DNA of 64,000 bases from Promerops cafer (Eukaryota > Chordata > Aves > Passeriformes > Nectariniidae), in the NCBI GenBank assembly GCA_013398275.1, contig VZSE01002468.1:761029-825028 (forward strand), given 5' to 3'. The notes under the pieces were generated by a model. The model worked only from the letters and a program-made list of their open reading frames with translations. It ran no database searches and was not told the DNA's origin. The first letter of the stretch is position 1; the number at the start of each line of letters is the position of its first letter. This document shows positions 12,501 to 27,500 of this stretch, piece by piece. Made by a program: the position numbers and the translations under genes.

Positions 12501-15500
12501 GGGCATCTCCAATGAGCTAGGTACAATGGCTAATGACAGCCTCTTGAAATGACTAGCTCAACATCAACATCAGCTGGCCTGGAGGATCAGATCATGTTCC
12601 TGGGGCTTCTACAGCCACTTTCTTCAAGTAATTCCCTGACTCTTACACTGGATGTTTCATTTTTCTGAAGCAAGCCAGACAAAAAGTGCATTCTGTAAGC
12701 ATAACTCCTGTCTCTTATTGAGCAAAGCACGTTTTGGCAGAGGGGGGAATTAAGTCACAGAGAAAAAGTTACAGGATGCACAGGCAGCTTTAGTTCAGCA
12801 CCCCTTAACCCCGAGTGCTTCACCTGATGTTAAAATGAGATTATAAAGACCCCAAGGAAAGGACGGGAGTTTCCTAGGTTCCTACCACCAGGAAGGCAGA
12901 CAAATGCCTCCCACCATGGGATGCTGTGCCAGCAGCCATATGGTTCATCAGCAGACCTGGAGCCCTCAGTTCCGCACAGGCCTCTGCCACTTGACTTGCC
13001 GAAGGCAAGATGACAACCTGCTAGAGCTGCAGGGGAGCAGGATGCTGTGCCAGCCTGCTTCCTGTAACAAAAGGAGGATGAGAAGGAATACACCTTGGGT
13101 GCTGCTCTAGCCTCTTGTAAGAGAGGTGCTTTGTGGGAATCTGCTATTCTACCTGCTAGTCCCACACCTTAAGTTTGCTATCCAGCTCTTCTCATCTGCT
13201 TCCCATCCCAGTTCTGGACTTTTCCTTCTCTGATGGTCCTATTCTACTTGCTGTCCTGCTTTTTCAGCCTGGGCTTCACTCACTTCTCAGACTTCTCTGT
13301 CCATTCTTCTTTTCCTGGACTTCTTTTTCCAATTTCAGCCTCTCCTCATTCCTGTGCCTCTCTGCCGTACACTCTTAGACCAACTAATTCTGCCTCTGGA
13401 TTTCAGCCCTGGTCATCAAACTAATTTCCTGTTTCAAGCCAGAGAGATGGAAGACCTTTTCACAGCACAACCTGTCATTCAGAACAATATTACACAGGCA
13501 AAAGAATATACATTTTTCTGGTCTCCCCTTCCATTTTCTCATCAGCCCATTCTTCAATACAGCCAAACTGCTTTTAATTAAATTTTCCTAAGCAATTTAA
13601 ACATATTCGGATGCATAGAATGGGAAAAACTCAGCATACACAAAGTGCTTGACGAAGTTTTAAACAGAACAAAAATCACAGAACAATTCCTATGCCTGCC
13701 CTCCACCAATAAGCCAATCTCATGTGATGAAAATACTTAGCAACCTAAGTAATAGGCAGTGCTGTCAGTACAAATGATAATTAAGTTCCTTTCATTTATC
13801 ATTGATTTTTAAGATTTAGAGCACTGTTTACAGCTGCACCTAAGGGTCTATCTCTGCTGAATCATTAAAGACACAAAGAGTAGGCCAAATGGCTACAACA
13901 GACCTGGATCATCAGTTACCATAACATACTCTACATTAGGCTATAAGGATACTCAGTCTGAGGGGTTAGATGAAAGCAAAAAGAGTCCATAATGGACTGA
14001 TCTGGTAACAGAGCTAATTGTTAAAACAGTTGACTGTTATCTGCATTAATCATAATGCAGATTAGACTGTGGCGGCTGTTGTCCTTTAGTGACTCCCAAA
14101 CTTAAACAGACTTCTCAGCCCTCATCAAACTGTTCTCACCTTCTGAACAAGAAAGCAATCCAGTGTGTCTGAGTGGGAAATGCACTCCTGCCACACAAAG
14201 ATGAGTCTGCTGTTAATTTCATCAGGCAGCTTTCCCTGGCCCTATCCCTCTTTTCTCACTGTACTGGAAACCTATAGTCCCTAGTACATTTCTATTCACA
14301 TGTGAGTTCCAAAAATGCAGCTGCTTTAGGAAAAAAACAAGAGAAATGTACCAATACAAGCTGTCTCCTGAACACCACAGCAATACACCATTCTCTCTTG
14401 CAAGTAATTCAGTGATTCTACACATGCAATAAAAGAGCCAGTTACAGAGCACAGTGTGTTACATAAAATGTAATGCCACATCTCATCTTTCTGAGACAGA
14501 TTTCGTGGTCCACTGAATCTTAAGCTCCTGGGGCCACTCCACAGCCCAGGGCTGATTGCAGTACTCTCTCTTGAAATGTGACACAGAAAGCTTAACTTCT
14601 TTTATTAGTCCTGTTTGGGATAGCCCAGAACAGACCCTGTTGTCAGAACTCACAGCATGAAAACACTGGACCGTGTGTAGAAAATGTCAGCATTTTGGGA
14701 AGATTTGCTGACCCACTTCTGTAATAAAACATCCAGTTTTGCCACTGAAATCCAAAATGCATCAGGCTTCACCCAGTTTGCTTTATAATTTCTAACTATA
14801 AAGAAGATATGGGATATTGCAATTGAGATGAGTAGCCTTGATCAGAGATGGTGACAGGGCAAATCCAGAACATGTGGGTGACACCTGAAAGCAGAGAACT
14901 GAAAGGCTCATGGGCCAGTGCTACCCAGAGAAGGTCAGTGCAGTGGCAGCAGTTTGGAGCCAAGCACACAGCACCCCTCGAACAGCACTGCACCCAAATC
15001 GCCACACTCGCTGCGTGAGGGCCCAGCAGATGCAGACTGCTAAACACAGATCCTACCCCCAAAACTGACACACTCCTAGTAACAGGCTCATGAACTACAG
15101 CATCTTCTCTATCCCCCTATTCTTTTTCTGAAGACCTAATACCAGGTACATACAATTACCATTATGGGAAGGAGGCACAGCAACAACCAATACTATACAC
15201 TGCTGGACATATCCTATTGTCAGATCCTAGACAGAAATGTGCTAAACCATCTCTTCTATCACAGTTCTGCCTCATCTGAGTGAGGAAGCATGTGGAGTGC
15301 ACATTAGAAAATGTCAAGCATGGCACTTTAGCTAAAAATGGGGCTAGGAACAAATAATGTAACTAATACAATTATCTGAAGAAAGATTTTAATCTCTTTA
15401 TTAATTTTTCCCCAATATCTGAATTATTAAGAAAGTTGTGTAATCTACTGTTTACAAATGGGCTCAAGACTCCACAATGAAGTAAAAAAACCCCCTCCCT

Positions 15501-18500
15501 TTAACTTTATGTGCCCCAAATCTTGATCCAGTTTTTCTCAAGTCTATACATATCCAAGCATAAATCCTACTGAGTCAACAGCTATGAGATTGATCCTTCT
15601 CAGTATCAGACCATAAGGTTCTAAGATAGGTTTCTGTGAATTAGACAATGAGCAATGACTGTTCACCTTCCAACAGCTTGTCTTCACTGACCTGCTGTTC
15701 AATATGAAATGGGACTGTAGAGTGGAGACAGGAGACTAAAATCCAGGTTCCTGAAACAGCATTCAACTCCCTAGCCTACAGGTTTGGGAAGGAGTCATAT
15801 ATACTCCTACACTCTAAATCAGCCTTTGAAAATGGGTGATTGAAAAGAGCTTATTCTATGAATTTAATAAGTACAAAACCCGGTTTTTCACCATACAATT
15901 CAACACCATTTCATAATACATGCATACCAAGATACAGCTCTGACTTTTGAGTACCTATTTTGAGCCTTAATAATGCTTCTTAAACATTTTAATATCAAAC
16001 ATGTTTAATATCGATTCAGAGTACTGAACTGCCCACTAGGTATTAAACAGAGTAAACATTTCATTTGGGATAAATGTCAATCAGTTTCCTTTCAAAGCTT
16101 CTATTCTTGTAATATAGATGTAGCAGCCACCTCATTTAAGGGCACTCATGCAGTAGCACTATTTCTGATTCAGATGAGGTAATTCTGCCAGAAACGTGTT
16201 CAGAAGGTTTCAAAACTGCAACTCACTAACATATGAAAAATGATCAATTTGTTTAAAAAATAAAAACAAGATGGTAACTTAAAACAACAACAACAGAGAT
16301 AAAGGCATACTCTTCAACACACAGCAGAAATAGCAAAAGATGAAAGAAACATATTTTATAATTGCCATTAAACAGTGTCTCACTATAATCAGAAGGAAAT
16401 TTCTCTTAGACAATGCATATGTTCATGTATTATTTATTCTTCCTGAGAGCAGTGTGTAAATGTATAAAAATTGAGGGACTGGCAGTCCTGGAAACAGAAG
16501 GTCCCTCTGTCAAGCTGCAGAGAGGATTTTACTCCGGCAGTTACATTATCCTGGGCATAAATTAGAAGAATGGTGGTGCTAGAATGTTATTACAGATGGC
16601 TAAGAATAGTGTCCAGCACTCATTCCGGACCCTCTCGGCACAAAATGAACCCTGCTGTAACAATAGAAGGAGGAATTGCCAAGATAAGACACCCTTGGCA
16701 ACACCTTCAAATACGTAAGGCCAGCTTTTTTCTTCCTTGAAAATCTCAAGTGTTTTGGGACAGGGAAACAGAAGGTTTCAGAGGTTTCTTCTAGATCGCC
16801 CCGTTTCAGGTAATAGCAAATGTTAAATACTTTCCCCATACTTGAGATCCACTTGTTAAACTACACCAGCACTTCTGACTTTCTGAGAGAGATCTTTTAT
16901 TCCATGTTCACTGCCACTACCAAATCCCTTTACTATCATACAACACATTCTCTGAGGAGAGAGATTCAGAACTCTGGCACACCTACTATGCTACTTATAG
17001 TCCAAAAGGACTTCAAATTCCACTGCTCAGAAATGGCAACTTAAATCCTTTACTTTGAAATTCTCCTCGGAGAATTCAGAATCAGAGTTCATGTGTAGCA
17101 AGAAAAATCCTGCATCAGCACCCAGGGCCACCAATAGAGAACAATACAGATTAATAAAAAAAATGTAAAATGTCATTTTCACCTCATTATAATAAACTCT
17201 AGCTAAAAAGAAGGGCACCCAAGGGAACACACAGTGGATGCTGAGACTTTGCATTTCATGCAAATCTGCTCATGTACACACCAGAAATCTATTTAAGAAC
17301 AAAGAGCAAGAACAAAATCCTTAAACCATGGTCCCAAGGCAGTATTTGAAAGGCTAACAGGGCCAATATCAGAAGCGTGCGTTTCCATACCAGTGCTTGG
17401 GATGGCAGCAGCTGGAAATAACATGAGAGAGGAATTAAAGCAGGAGCTCCAAGCCAGCATGTCGTTTCCAGCCTTATTTTCAACAGCACCTCTTAATGGA
17501 ATGGGCCAACACCAAGAGGACAAGCTGCTCCTAAGTCCACCTTTCACCTTTTGTTTTCCAAGAGGTTTCGGAAGCCCTTCACAACAAACAAAGCAGGTTT
17601 TTCCAATGTTGGTTGCTTAAGAATAAAGACTGACTGTTACCAGAACAGACAGCACACTACCTTCCTTCCTCAAGGTCTGAAATAATTTATGGGCAATACT
17701 GACGAACTATTTACTGGTGGAAGAGATCATGCTCCTAGCTTGCAGCTTTTGAAGGTGCCCCAGCACTGCAAAAATATACATCAGTATGTGATAAGAATAA
17801 ATGCTGCTTTTCAGTTGACTTTCTGCTGGTAATGTGAAGGATGATGCAAGGCAGCATTTTCTACTCAAGTAACTTGGATTCTCAGCCATACATAAGGTAA
17901 CAAGATCCCCTTAAGAAACTTCTGCACACATCCTTTGCCTGGAAGTGCCACCTTTTAACTGCTGCCTTACACAGTATTTTTATCAATCTATTGATCCATT
18001 CTGTATTTCTCACATTTTAGCACATGAAGCCTCACTTCTTACCTGCCATGAAGGAAACAGAAATATCCATTAAATCTTTTTTGTTCCTTCAGACTTTCTT
18101 CTGGATAGTTATGCCACCCACTGTTCTCTTTTCTCCTTAATGTTATGCCTTTTAGAAACACCTTTGTGCAGAAGTTCTTTGTTCTTTACTCTCAAAGGAA
18201 ATACCTTTCCCCTGATCCCTTTGAAAACTACATGCCACATGAAACCAGTCCCAGTACTGCTTCATGAAGAGCCACCTCTCCTGGCTGGGGAAGGATTACA
18301 GCCGAGCCAGCTGCCACCTGCAGGACCTCCTGCACACAACCTGGGCCTCAGACCAGAGCTGGCAGAAGAGAGTGAAGAGAAGTCCAAAGAAGTGTGATGG
18401 AAAAGCTTCCTCCAAAGACAGCACTTAGTGCTTAACCACCCTTCCTCCCTCTGTCCATGCAGAGCCATTAGAGTAATGGGAGCAGCCCTGAAAGCTTGGG

Positions 18501-21500
18501 CAGTGCTGCCCAGAGGCTGCCAGAGACGACCCCATTTTCACATTAAATATAAGGGAGAATAAATGGAAAGAGAGGTTCCTCAGGATTGAGTTGAGCTCTG
18601 AACTGCAAAATGGTGCCAGAATTGCCATGGACAGAAATAAGTTGGCAGCTTCTAAGTGAAAGAATTGCACAGATGCCAGGAGGGAACCTGGAGCATAAAG
18701 GGAAACAAACACAGACTAGGACTACAAAAATGTTGAGAAATTAGGAGGGAATAACAGGGCACCAGGTGAAACATGCAGGAGAAATTGCTGAAGCTGCTCA
18801 GATGCTGGCCCATTATACTGGGCAGGATCTCTTGTGAAGCCTGGACTGAGGTCTGGGTACCTCTCTCCCACACTGCCTCAGGCAAAGAAAGAACAGAGGA
18901 GGTGTAGTTTTTACCTTCCCCATCCTTTCCTTTGACTCAAGCAGTGGAAACCACAGGGGCCTACACAGGTGAGAGGGACTAAAACAACAGCGTGGTCTGG
19001 TGAAACAGTCACAGGTGCCATGGGCTTGTGTTAATAAACAGATTTCTGCTAACAACACTTCCAAGACCAAATTCCCAGCACTCTCACTTCTACTACCTGC
19101 TTGGAAAGAAGGTGCTGTTTTCAGTTACTGTTCTTCTTAGAGGAGAAATCTCTCTACAGCTAAGGGCAATTTTTGCCTTCTGTACTGCAGTTTCTCATCA
19201 CGGGTTTCATGGTAAAACTGAGTAATGCTCACCCATGGAGCCAGGCGCCTCCGCACTGCAGGGTTTGTACAAAACCTCACCTTACCAGCATCCAAGCACT
19301 TAAAAAGATTTAAAGAGCAAGCCACCCCATGTGCACACAACTTCCTTTAAACCATCCTCTCACTCCAGCAACGTGCATACCAAAAGCAGCAGTTTGGGCA
19401 ATGAAATAACCTCAGGAACGTGTTTCTTTCACTTAGGAAAAAAAAATAAATAACTAACAACATTTCAGGTGCTACAGATGCCAAATAGTAAGAGCCTAAG
19501 CTTCCTGCAGCAGCACAAAGGAGAACTGATCAGAAACTAAGCCAATGAAACTAGTTTTCCAGTTCAGTCTGACTTACGCACAAGAAATAACCCAGTAAAA
19601 AAAAAAAATTTAATTCTCGTCATTTTTTACACCAAGCAAGAGAAAATGACTTGTTAGTATCAGCAATATTTTAACAGGGTTCCTGATCTACAAATTACTG
19701 CTGTTGCAGATAATCCACCAGTGATCTGCCATCTCACTCATGGAACTGTTAAAGACAGAGACAGATGAAGCTCATAGCAATGCCAGACAAAGCAACAGAA
19801 AGCCTCCCTGACACCTGCAAATTTTGAGTACAGAGGCACCACCTCTCTTGATGCCATTCTATCTTATGTCTAACATATCAAATTAGACCACCTGAAAAAT
19901 AAAAGCTGAAGCAGTTGAATTCAGCCTTGCCTTGACTTAACTGTTACATACAGACAGAGCCCTCAGATTATGGTATAACCTAAAACAGCACTACCTTTTT
20001 AATATAAAGTATAAAAGAAGAACAGATTAAAAATGTGAAGAAATAGCAAATTTCATCCAACTTTTTGTATTTTTTACTGTGTATTTGTGGAGAACGTGCT
20101 ATTTAAGATAGACAGTACAGACCTCACAGTCTTAGATAAAAAATACTTAGTATATCACCTTCCAAAACAAAGCATAATTTTTCCACAAATTATACCCCAG
20201 CAAAATGTATCTGTGGACATCAGCTTGGGTGGACTCTGAAAGGAGATGCCATGACACAGCCTGGACAACAGAAGCTGAATACACAAAATAAGAAATTTGG
20301 TTTAACGCATGTTAGTAGCTTAACAAAATGGACTGACAGGTTATCTATGTGGACTAAGTGATCACAAATAACTGTTATTTTTCATTTCAGAACAATAACC
20401 AAAAAAGTACTTCCTATTTTATTTCTTAATTTGATCCATCACTGCTAATTCTTAAACCATTTTATTAACCATTTTAGTGAAAAAGAAGGTAACGTGGATA
20501 AACTATCCTTCAGATTGCTAAAGCATCAGAACCAATACTTCCTTTCAGCTCAGTGGGTCGAGTCAGCTTTTGCCCTGTCTGTTTTGTGAGTGTAGAGATT
20601 TAACATTTGTGAAGTGTTTTGAGCACAGCAAGTGCCAAGTCTCCTCTGACACTGATCACAAATCGCAAACAGGTGCATTCATGGATAACTTTTCATACTA
20701 GCAATAGAGATAGTGCTTGTAAGCATCCTATAAACCTCTTAAATCTTTTTATTTCAGATGATCTACAATTCTAGTGAAACAAATGCAAGAAGAAAGTGAT
20801 CAAGTTTTCCCAGTTGCTTTTCAGAAGCAAAGTATATCTGCAGATATATAAAAGGGTGTTAGTACATGAAAAAAAAACAACCCAAATGCTAAAAACATTC
20901 CTGTTTTTCTTATTACAGTCTTTTCTCCATGAGAAACTTTTTGTATCTTCCAAATAAGTGCTTTTCCAACAATTTATTTTACAGAGCTGTTTCTCTGCTC
21001 TTTCTTCCCTTTTCCCAGGGGGAGCAGTGGCTTCACTGATCATGTGCCACAACAGCTCCTGATTAATTCTGATAGACAACCAGCAGTTAGCTGGCACATC
21101 ATCATCATCACCCTAGGATGAACAATAATCTGCCTCACCATCTGCTCCCAAATTTATTTTTAACCAGCCCCTGCTCCCTCCAGTGCGGAGAGCGTGGCAG
21201 GAAGGGCAGCTTTCCCCTGGAAATGCTGTGCTGGGAGGTGGTGACAGGGGCCAAGGGGGGCCATCCAGTCACACACCCCTGAGCACCACAGTGGATGGGA
21301 AACAGATGGATAAATGCAGCATCCCAGGAAGGAAAAAGGGCTTCTGCACCAGAGGGGCTGGCAACTGCCTGCTCTCCTCCAGCAGACAGGGAATGCCTGC
21401 TGGTTTTTCAGTTCCAGGGGCAAGTTAGATAAGGTTAATGAATAGGCCAAGGTGGCAGGAGAACTAGAAAGTGATGGGTGCGGACCAATTACTGATGGGA

Positions 21501-24500
21501 ATATGCATGCCTACTTTTTCTGAGGTCCACTCAAAAATTCAATGTAAGAGCTATTTTGAACTTCAGTTCACCTCTGAAAGTTAAAACTATGCAGCATTCA
21601 CAGACAGACACTGGCCCAAGTGAGCTGTGCCAGTTAGTGTATGACATCCTTGGTGTAGCACAGACTAGATTCAGTAATTTCCTTTAAGAAGGAGCACCAA
21701 GATGGTACATCTCATGGGGAAGGTAGCTGGGGCGTGGGAGAAAGACATGAGCACAGGCTTGATGAAGGCACACGGCAGTGAGAAGGTTCATTTTGTAAGT
21801 TCATGGCCCTGCTCGCCACCTTCAGGTACAGAAGCACAGTGCAGAAGGTGGCAATTTCAGGGTCACTGTGGCTGTGTCACTGCTCACAAGTGCTGCTGTC
21901 ACCAGCAAACTGCCCATAGACAACATCGTTTGTGGGAACTAATATGCTGTAATAGAGAAAAGAAGGAAACCAGCCGGAACCTGAAGCTTTGTATAGCTGG
22001 TAAAACAAGTTACAAATCTCAGATACACCATCAGCAAGATCTGACAACGATCCCCCCAGAGAAAACAGGGAACTGTTTGAAAGCAGGCTCTAGGATATGA
22101 AGAACTGTCAAAATCTCAGAAGGACAAACATAAAGAGTAAAAAGATCAGATCTAAGAAAGAATAGAAAAACAGATGGACCTTAGCATGTCTCCAGTCCAG
22201 CCTCTTGCACAAATGAGGGCAATCAAACCTGACTGCTCACAACCTTATCTCCTGATGTCTTGAAAACTCCTAAGGGTGGAGACTGCACAACATCTCTGAT
22301 GCTGTGAAAAGGTCATACAGCAGTTTAGATCCTCTTGTCCTCCAACCCAGCATCACTCTGAATATCCTGGCTTTGTCTTCCTGGAGATCTCATAATTACA
22401 AATGCTGAAGAACAGGTATTAGATGTGATGCAATCTGATGCTGGACTGTCCTGAAAAACATCCTCACCACAGAGAAAAGCTACAGGTGAACTGGCTATAA
22501 GGAGGATGCACAACTGAAAGATATTCTCAATATTCTCAGTGAGTAGGCATCAATAATTTGGTACCAGGTGGGAACAAACTGAGGCCCTGATCACAGTTAG
22601 TATTTTCTAGTGAGTATCAGATAACTAAATTTTGTGAATTTAGCTCACAATTTAAAGGGTAGGGCTTGGCTTATCAATGCTTTAGGAGACAGGACTGCCA
22701 TTCCAAATGGAGAAATGCTTGGAAAAAGTATAAAAAAAATCAGTAGAGATTAGCAGAAAATATAGCACTTGGGTTAGGAAAAAAAAGAGAGAGAAAAAAG
22801 AAAATAAAAGGAAGGGGGGTGACCAGAAAGGGGGTAATTGTTTTGGCAGCACACGGCAAAGAACCTCAGGTTTATAACAGAGGACAAAGCCAGGAACCAA
22901 ACTTGTGCTGCAAGGAAAGTAAGAGAAAATCTGGCTGTTATGTATATTAATAACTATGCATGACTATGACTGTTACTCTCCACAGTATGTTACCCTGCTT
23001 TATTCTTCCCTATGAGTATCTCCTCCTGATAAACCAGGTGCAGCTTCAGATTCCATACTTGCAGACAGGGACCAACTGTAAAAATTCCAAATGAACAAAA
23101 TTACATGTTTCATTAGGGAAAAACTGGAAAGACAGAGTTGTTCAGTTTTAAGAAGGTGGTGGTAGAGAACAGCAAATTTTGGGTATTACAGTAATGAAAA
23201 CAGTGACAAACTGTTCTTTCATTTCACACATACATAAAAAGATTACTCACAGCTTTAATTCGGGGTAAAAAGCCCCTTTAGGTTAGGGTATTATGAAAAA
23301 CAGAGGATAAGAAGAAGCCTGGAATATGCTAGCCATGGAAGTTAAATTTACCCTGCTTCAGAGAAGGATGATGATATGGCTATCTCTTCTAGCCTTGCAC
23401 TATGTCTGAAAATAACCTTCAGCATATTCTGAGATGCAGAAACTTTTACTGTATACTCATTCCCTATTTTGTATCTACTTTTCAAAGCAGAAACACACAT
23501 AATATTTTTAAAGCCACAAACATAAAATTGACAACCAAGTATGAAAAATTGAAACAGAACTTCCCCCTCCCACCACTGAGGGCTGTTTAATAAACAGAAT
23601 TGTTAACAACATCTTTCCTTGGAAAATTTGATTCTGCATCATCATTCTGGTTCACAAATGCTGTATCTCTTGTTTCAGGCTCTCTCCTGTACATTTTAAT
23701 CAACAGATTGCCAGTTTTAGACTATGTTTTTCCACTATGTTTATGCGGGAAGGCAGTGAGCCAGGGTCACAGTTAATTGGAAGGCACCAGAAAGCACATC
23801 CCTCTGGAGGCCTGTATGATTATCCATTCTCCCTTGCCTTCTTGTTAGTTCCAATAACTGATATTTTAATCAATACCCCACAGAGCCTGAATGCCTTTCT
23901 TGCTGGAACTGTAGCAAACACTTGCACCAGCACCTTCCACATGGACTGACAGACCATCTGCTAACCTGTTCAAATGAAAGTCCCAGCTGTGTGTTTTACT
24001 TTAACAGGTTATTTTATGTCTGACTTGGCACTGAACATCTCTTGATGCTCTTGTCTTGTTTTCCCAGTCGCCAACACATGCAGGCTGAAAGAAGGGTAAG
24101 AAATTTCAGGTTGATTCCTATGACAAATTCTTGATCCTCACTTTTCTTTTCTCTTGCTCCTAGCACACTCCCTTACAAGGTATGCTGTGAGGCACACACT
24201 CAGCCTTTGGGAGACTGGATAGAGTGAACGTGCTGATCTCAAAGCTGGAAGGGAGCTTCATCCAACTTGAATTCATTTAAGCCATGACCACTAAAAAACC
24301 CAAACCAGTGGCATGCTCGATCCTTTGCACTTGAAGCGGTTTCAGGGGTCAGGACAAAAAAGTACACATGAGGAATTTTACCTTCATACTTGAAACACTG
24401 AACAGAATCTGAGCCAAGATATTTGTGATCTGTTTGCTATTCGTGGTTTTAGCAAATCAAAATATAAAGCACAGCCAAATAATAATGACTAGCACAAAAA

Positions 24501-27500
24501 CTATCCTAAGTGATAGAGTTTGGTTTCACTAACAAGAAGTTTTATTAATGGATAGTTTTCTTGAAGAAAACTAAACCCTGTTATTTTTGTAGGATAGCTC
24601 AATGTCTCTCCTGAACTGGATTGTTCTACACAGAAGTTTAATATACACCAGACCACATGTGAGCTTAGCTTTAGCTTGTGCTAGTTTAATAGGAGTTCCA
24701 GAGTCACAGAATGAAACTGGCATTCCTATGGTGCACGTGACAGGTAGGAAGAACTTCCTCTGAACTTAGGACACTTAAAACCAGACAAGAACACAGGGGC
24801 TACTGGTCTGCAGGGGTCCCTTCACTAGCAGTAGAGAGAAAGATGCTCCATTTACAGTTTTCTTCTGCCTCAAGTATCCATATCTGCTCTGCAAATGCCT
24901 AAAATTAGGAAGATTAATACCTTGTTTAGTGTCAGTGCCCATGCTTGGGAAGACTCTCTCTTTCCCGCTCTCCTATTTACTGAATTGTATTACTGGAACA
25001 TTTTCTAATATTCTGCAAATACTTTTTTTTTAAAACAAAACCATTGTTGACGCTAATTTTGGCTTCCTTCCAAAGTCTTCAAAAGAATACAAGAGTTATC
25101 TGCATCAGTTTCCTGAGCTGCATTTTACTTTTATTTTAGCAGAGTTAACTAATTAATAGTGCCACTCTAAATATCATATTTTGCAGCACAGGCAGATGAA
25201 AGGTTCTACAGTTTCAGACAGAGGCATCAGAAAGAAAATAATATCCCAGCCTTTCAGGTTTTCTCTGAGGATGATAATTTAGAAGTCTGAACTCAGACTC
25301 TCTTTCTAGGTTTGTCACCTAGTTATTTCCAATTAGGAACATATCATACACCGAAACATGCAATTTATTTACATTTATATATACTTTCACGAGACCTCAC
25401 TGTAACACTGTCAATTACTGCCATCAGAGAAGAACATTACTGACACAATTATTAGTTCTTTTTAATGAACTAATTTAGCTGCCAGTAGCGCCAGCATATT
25501 TTAGCATTATACATGAAAAGGCAGCTTAGTGCAAGCATATTCTATCTAATACAGCATACAAGGCAGCAAACTCATTTGCAGAAAAACAATAAACTGCATT
25601 TCTTCTTCTAAGAAAGGGCATATGCAGATTGTGTCAAATGCTTATGTACAGAAGAAATAAAGTTGCAAATCTACCTTAACAATGCTAATTTTCTGATTTT
25701 TTCAATATCAGTTTTTCACTCTTATTAAACCCAAGCCAGAAAACTGTTTAGATATTTCAAGTTTATCACTGCAGTAACTTCTAGAGTCTGATGTCAATAG
25801 ACTTTTTACTATGCCTTGCATCCTGAATAAATGTTTGAATGTATACATTTTTAAAAAATCTAAGAAACAGTATTCTGAGTACTTCTCTATTCCTATATTA
25901 AACACACTGTTTTGCAGAGCAAGTTTCCATCAAAAAAATTATCTTCCCACACAGATAAGCACCTTTCCTTATTTACACAATCCAAGATCCTACCACTTTT
26001 GCTGGTTGTTCTTTTAACAAAAAGCTCCAACTTGCCTAAATATTTCCAAAATAATTTTGCCTCATTCACAACAACCTGAGAAATGAAGCAATTTGTTCTG
26101 GTTCCATTTGAACAACAGGGATGTCTTGCCTTAGAGCTATGAGAAAGTAAGGTAACAGAGAATAAAAACAAAAGCAAAATCTCAAACCACATAACCTTGC
26201 TCAGCTACAACCTGCACCATTAAGAAGGGAAGAGCTTTTAACAGGAAGCAGGCACAAAAGCAATCACTTGTTATCACTGCAATCCCAAACTGGAAGAGTC
26301 TCAATTCTCCTTGGGCAGAAAATGAAGAAGAGCACTACAAAGTTAGTGGCATCCTCTTCTGTGTGCTCCAAGGACTACCTTTCAGCTAGTTCATCATGTA
26401 GGAGTCACAGCAATCCTTTTTATCAGATGCACGTCCAAAGGGATGCACAGAAACACGTGAGACAGGTTAAAGATGCCAGAGAAATCTCAATTTCACAGCA
26501 GTGTATTCAGTGCGTATAAGGAGTTTACTTCAGGGTCAAGGAAAGCCAGAGAAAAGATTCCAGTGGAAGAAAGAAGAAACATTCAGATTTTTGACAAAAG
26601 CAGTCAGCAGGAGATCAAGGTGCTTTATTAAAAGCACCTTGCCAATCTTCTCAAGAGCACAAAACACTGCCTTTCAAATTTATAAACAAACCCAGAGTCT
26701 GATTTAACTCTCAAATAACAAAATCATAATGCTCTGGATTTAAAAAGTAAGGATTAAAAAAAACTTCCATAAAAAAAGATTGTGACATGGGCAAGGGACT
26801 GGAAGTTATCTCTGGAAAAGAGGAAATCTGAAGCTCCAGATCACTTTTTTGATTGCACATGCCATCAGTAAAAAAACTTCTGAGCAAACTATAATAATAT
26901 TTACTTGTAAATTACGTATGTAGTACTGTAATAATATGCCATATATTATAAAGCATATACAAAAATAGAATTAGGAACAAGATAAAGATGAAAAACTGGT
27001 TTAGGAGATTTTTATTGATGCTACAAAAAGTATTTTCTTAGTATTCCTCCCACCTTGATGGATTGTTTTGCTTGCATCCCACTTTGGAGACTGCTGCAGA
27101 TGGCCTTTTCTTCTCCTTCCTACTTCCAAAGACATTATCCAATCTCTTGCAGCTCAGTGAGGAATAGCGTTTACCTTGAGTTAATGCAGAGAAAAATAAC
27201 AACTATGATGGCAGTGATCCAGTGACTGGAATTCGGGACTGGGGAAGGGTGGAGGACAGCTGAGGCTCAGCCCATTTCGTTAGGGGTTATACTCCATAAC
27301 ACATTCAGGAAAACTGGATATTGGCGGAGGCTAAAGCATGGATGAGAATTTACTCATAAGGAGGGAACTGATCAGAAGTATGAGTTATAAGAGGAAAAAA
27401 AAAAAAGTGAGCCAGATTTTAAGTTTTAGAGAAGGATAATGAGATAAGATAAAGGATAATGAGAAAAACGGGAAGCAATCTGTTTTGGTTGGGAGAAGAG

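Noticed and set aside
21702..22100. 132-codon open frame on the plus strand near the CR1-like relic
   Set aside because: It is not similar to CR1 proteins or any other family that I know. It is in the opposite direction to the relic and has no support.
24225..24275. Possible second CR1 fragment (aaagctggaagggagcttcatccaac)
   Set aside because: Only a short stretch resembles the CR1 end, and the flanks do not continue it. Too weak to list as a feature.
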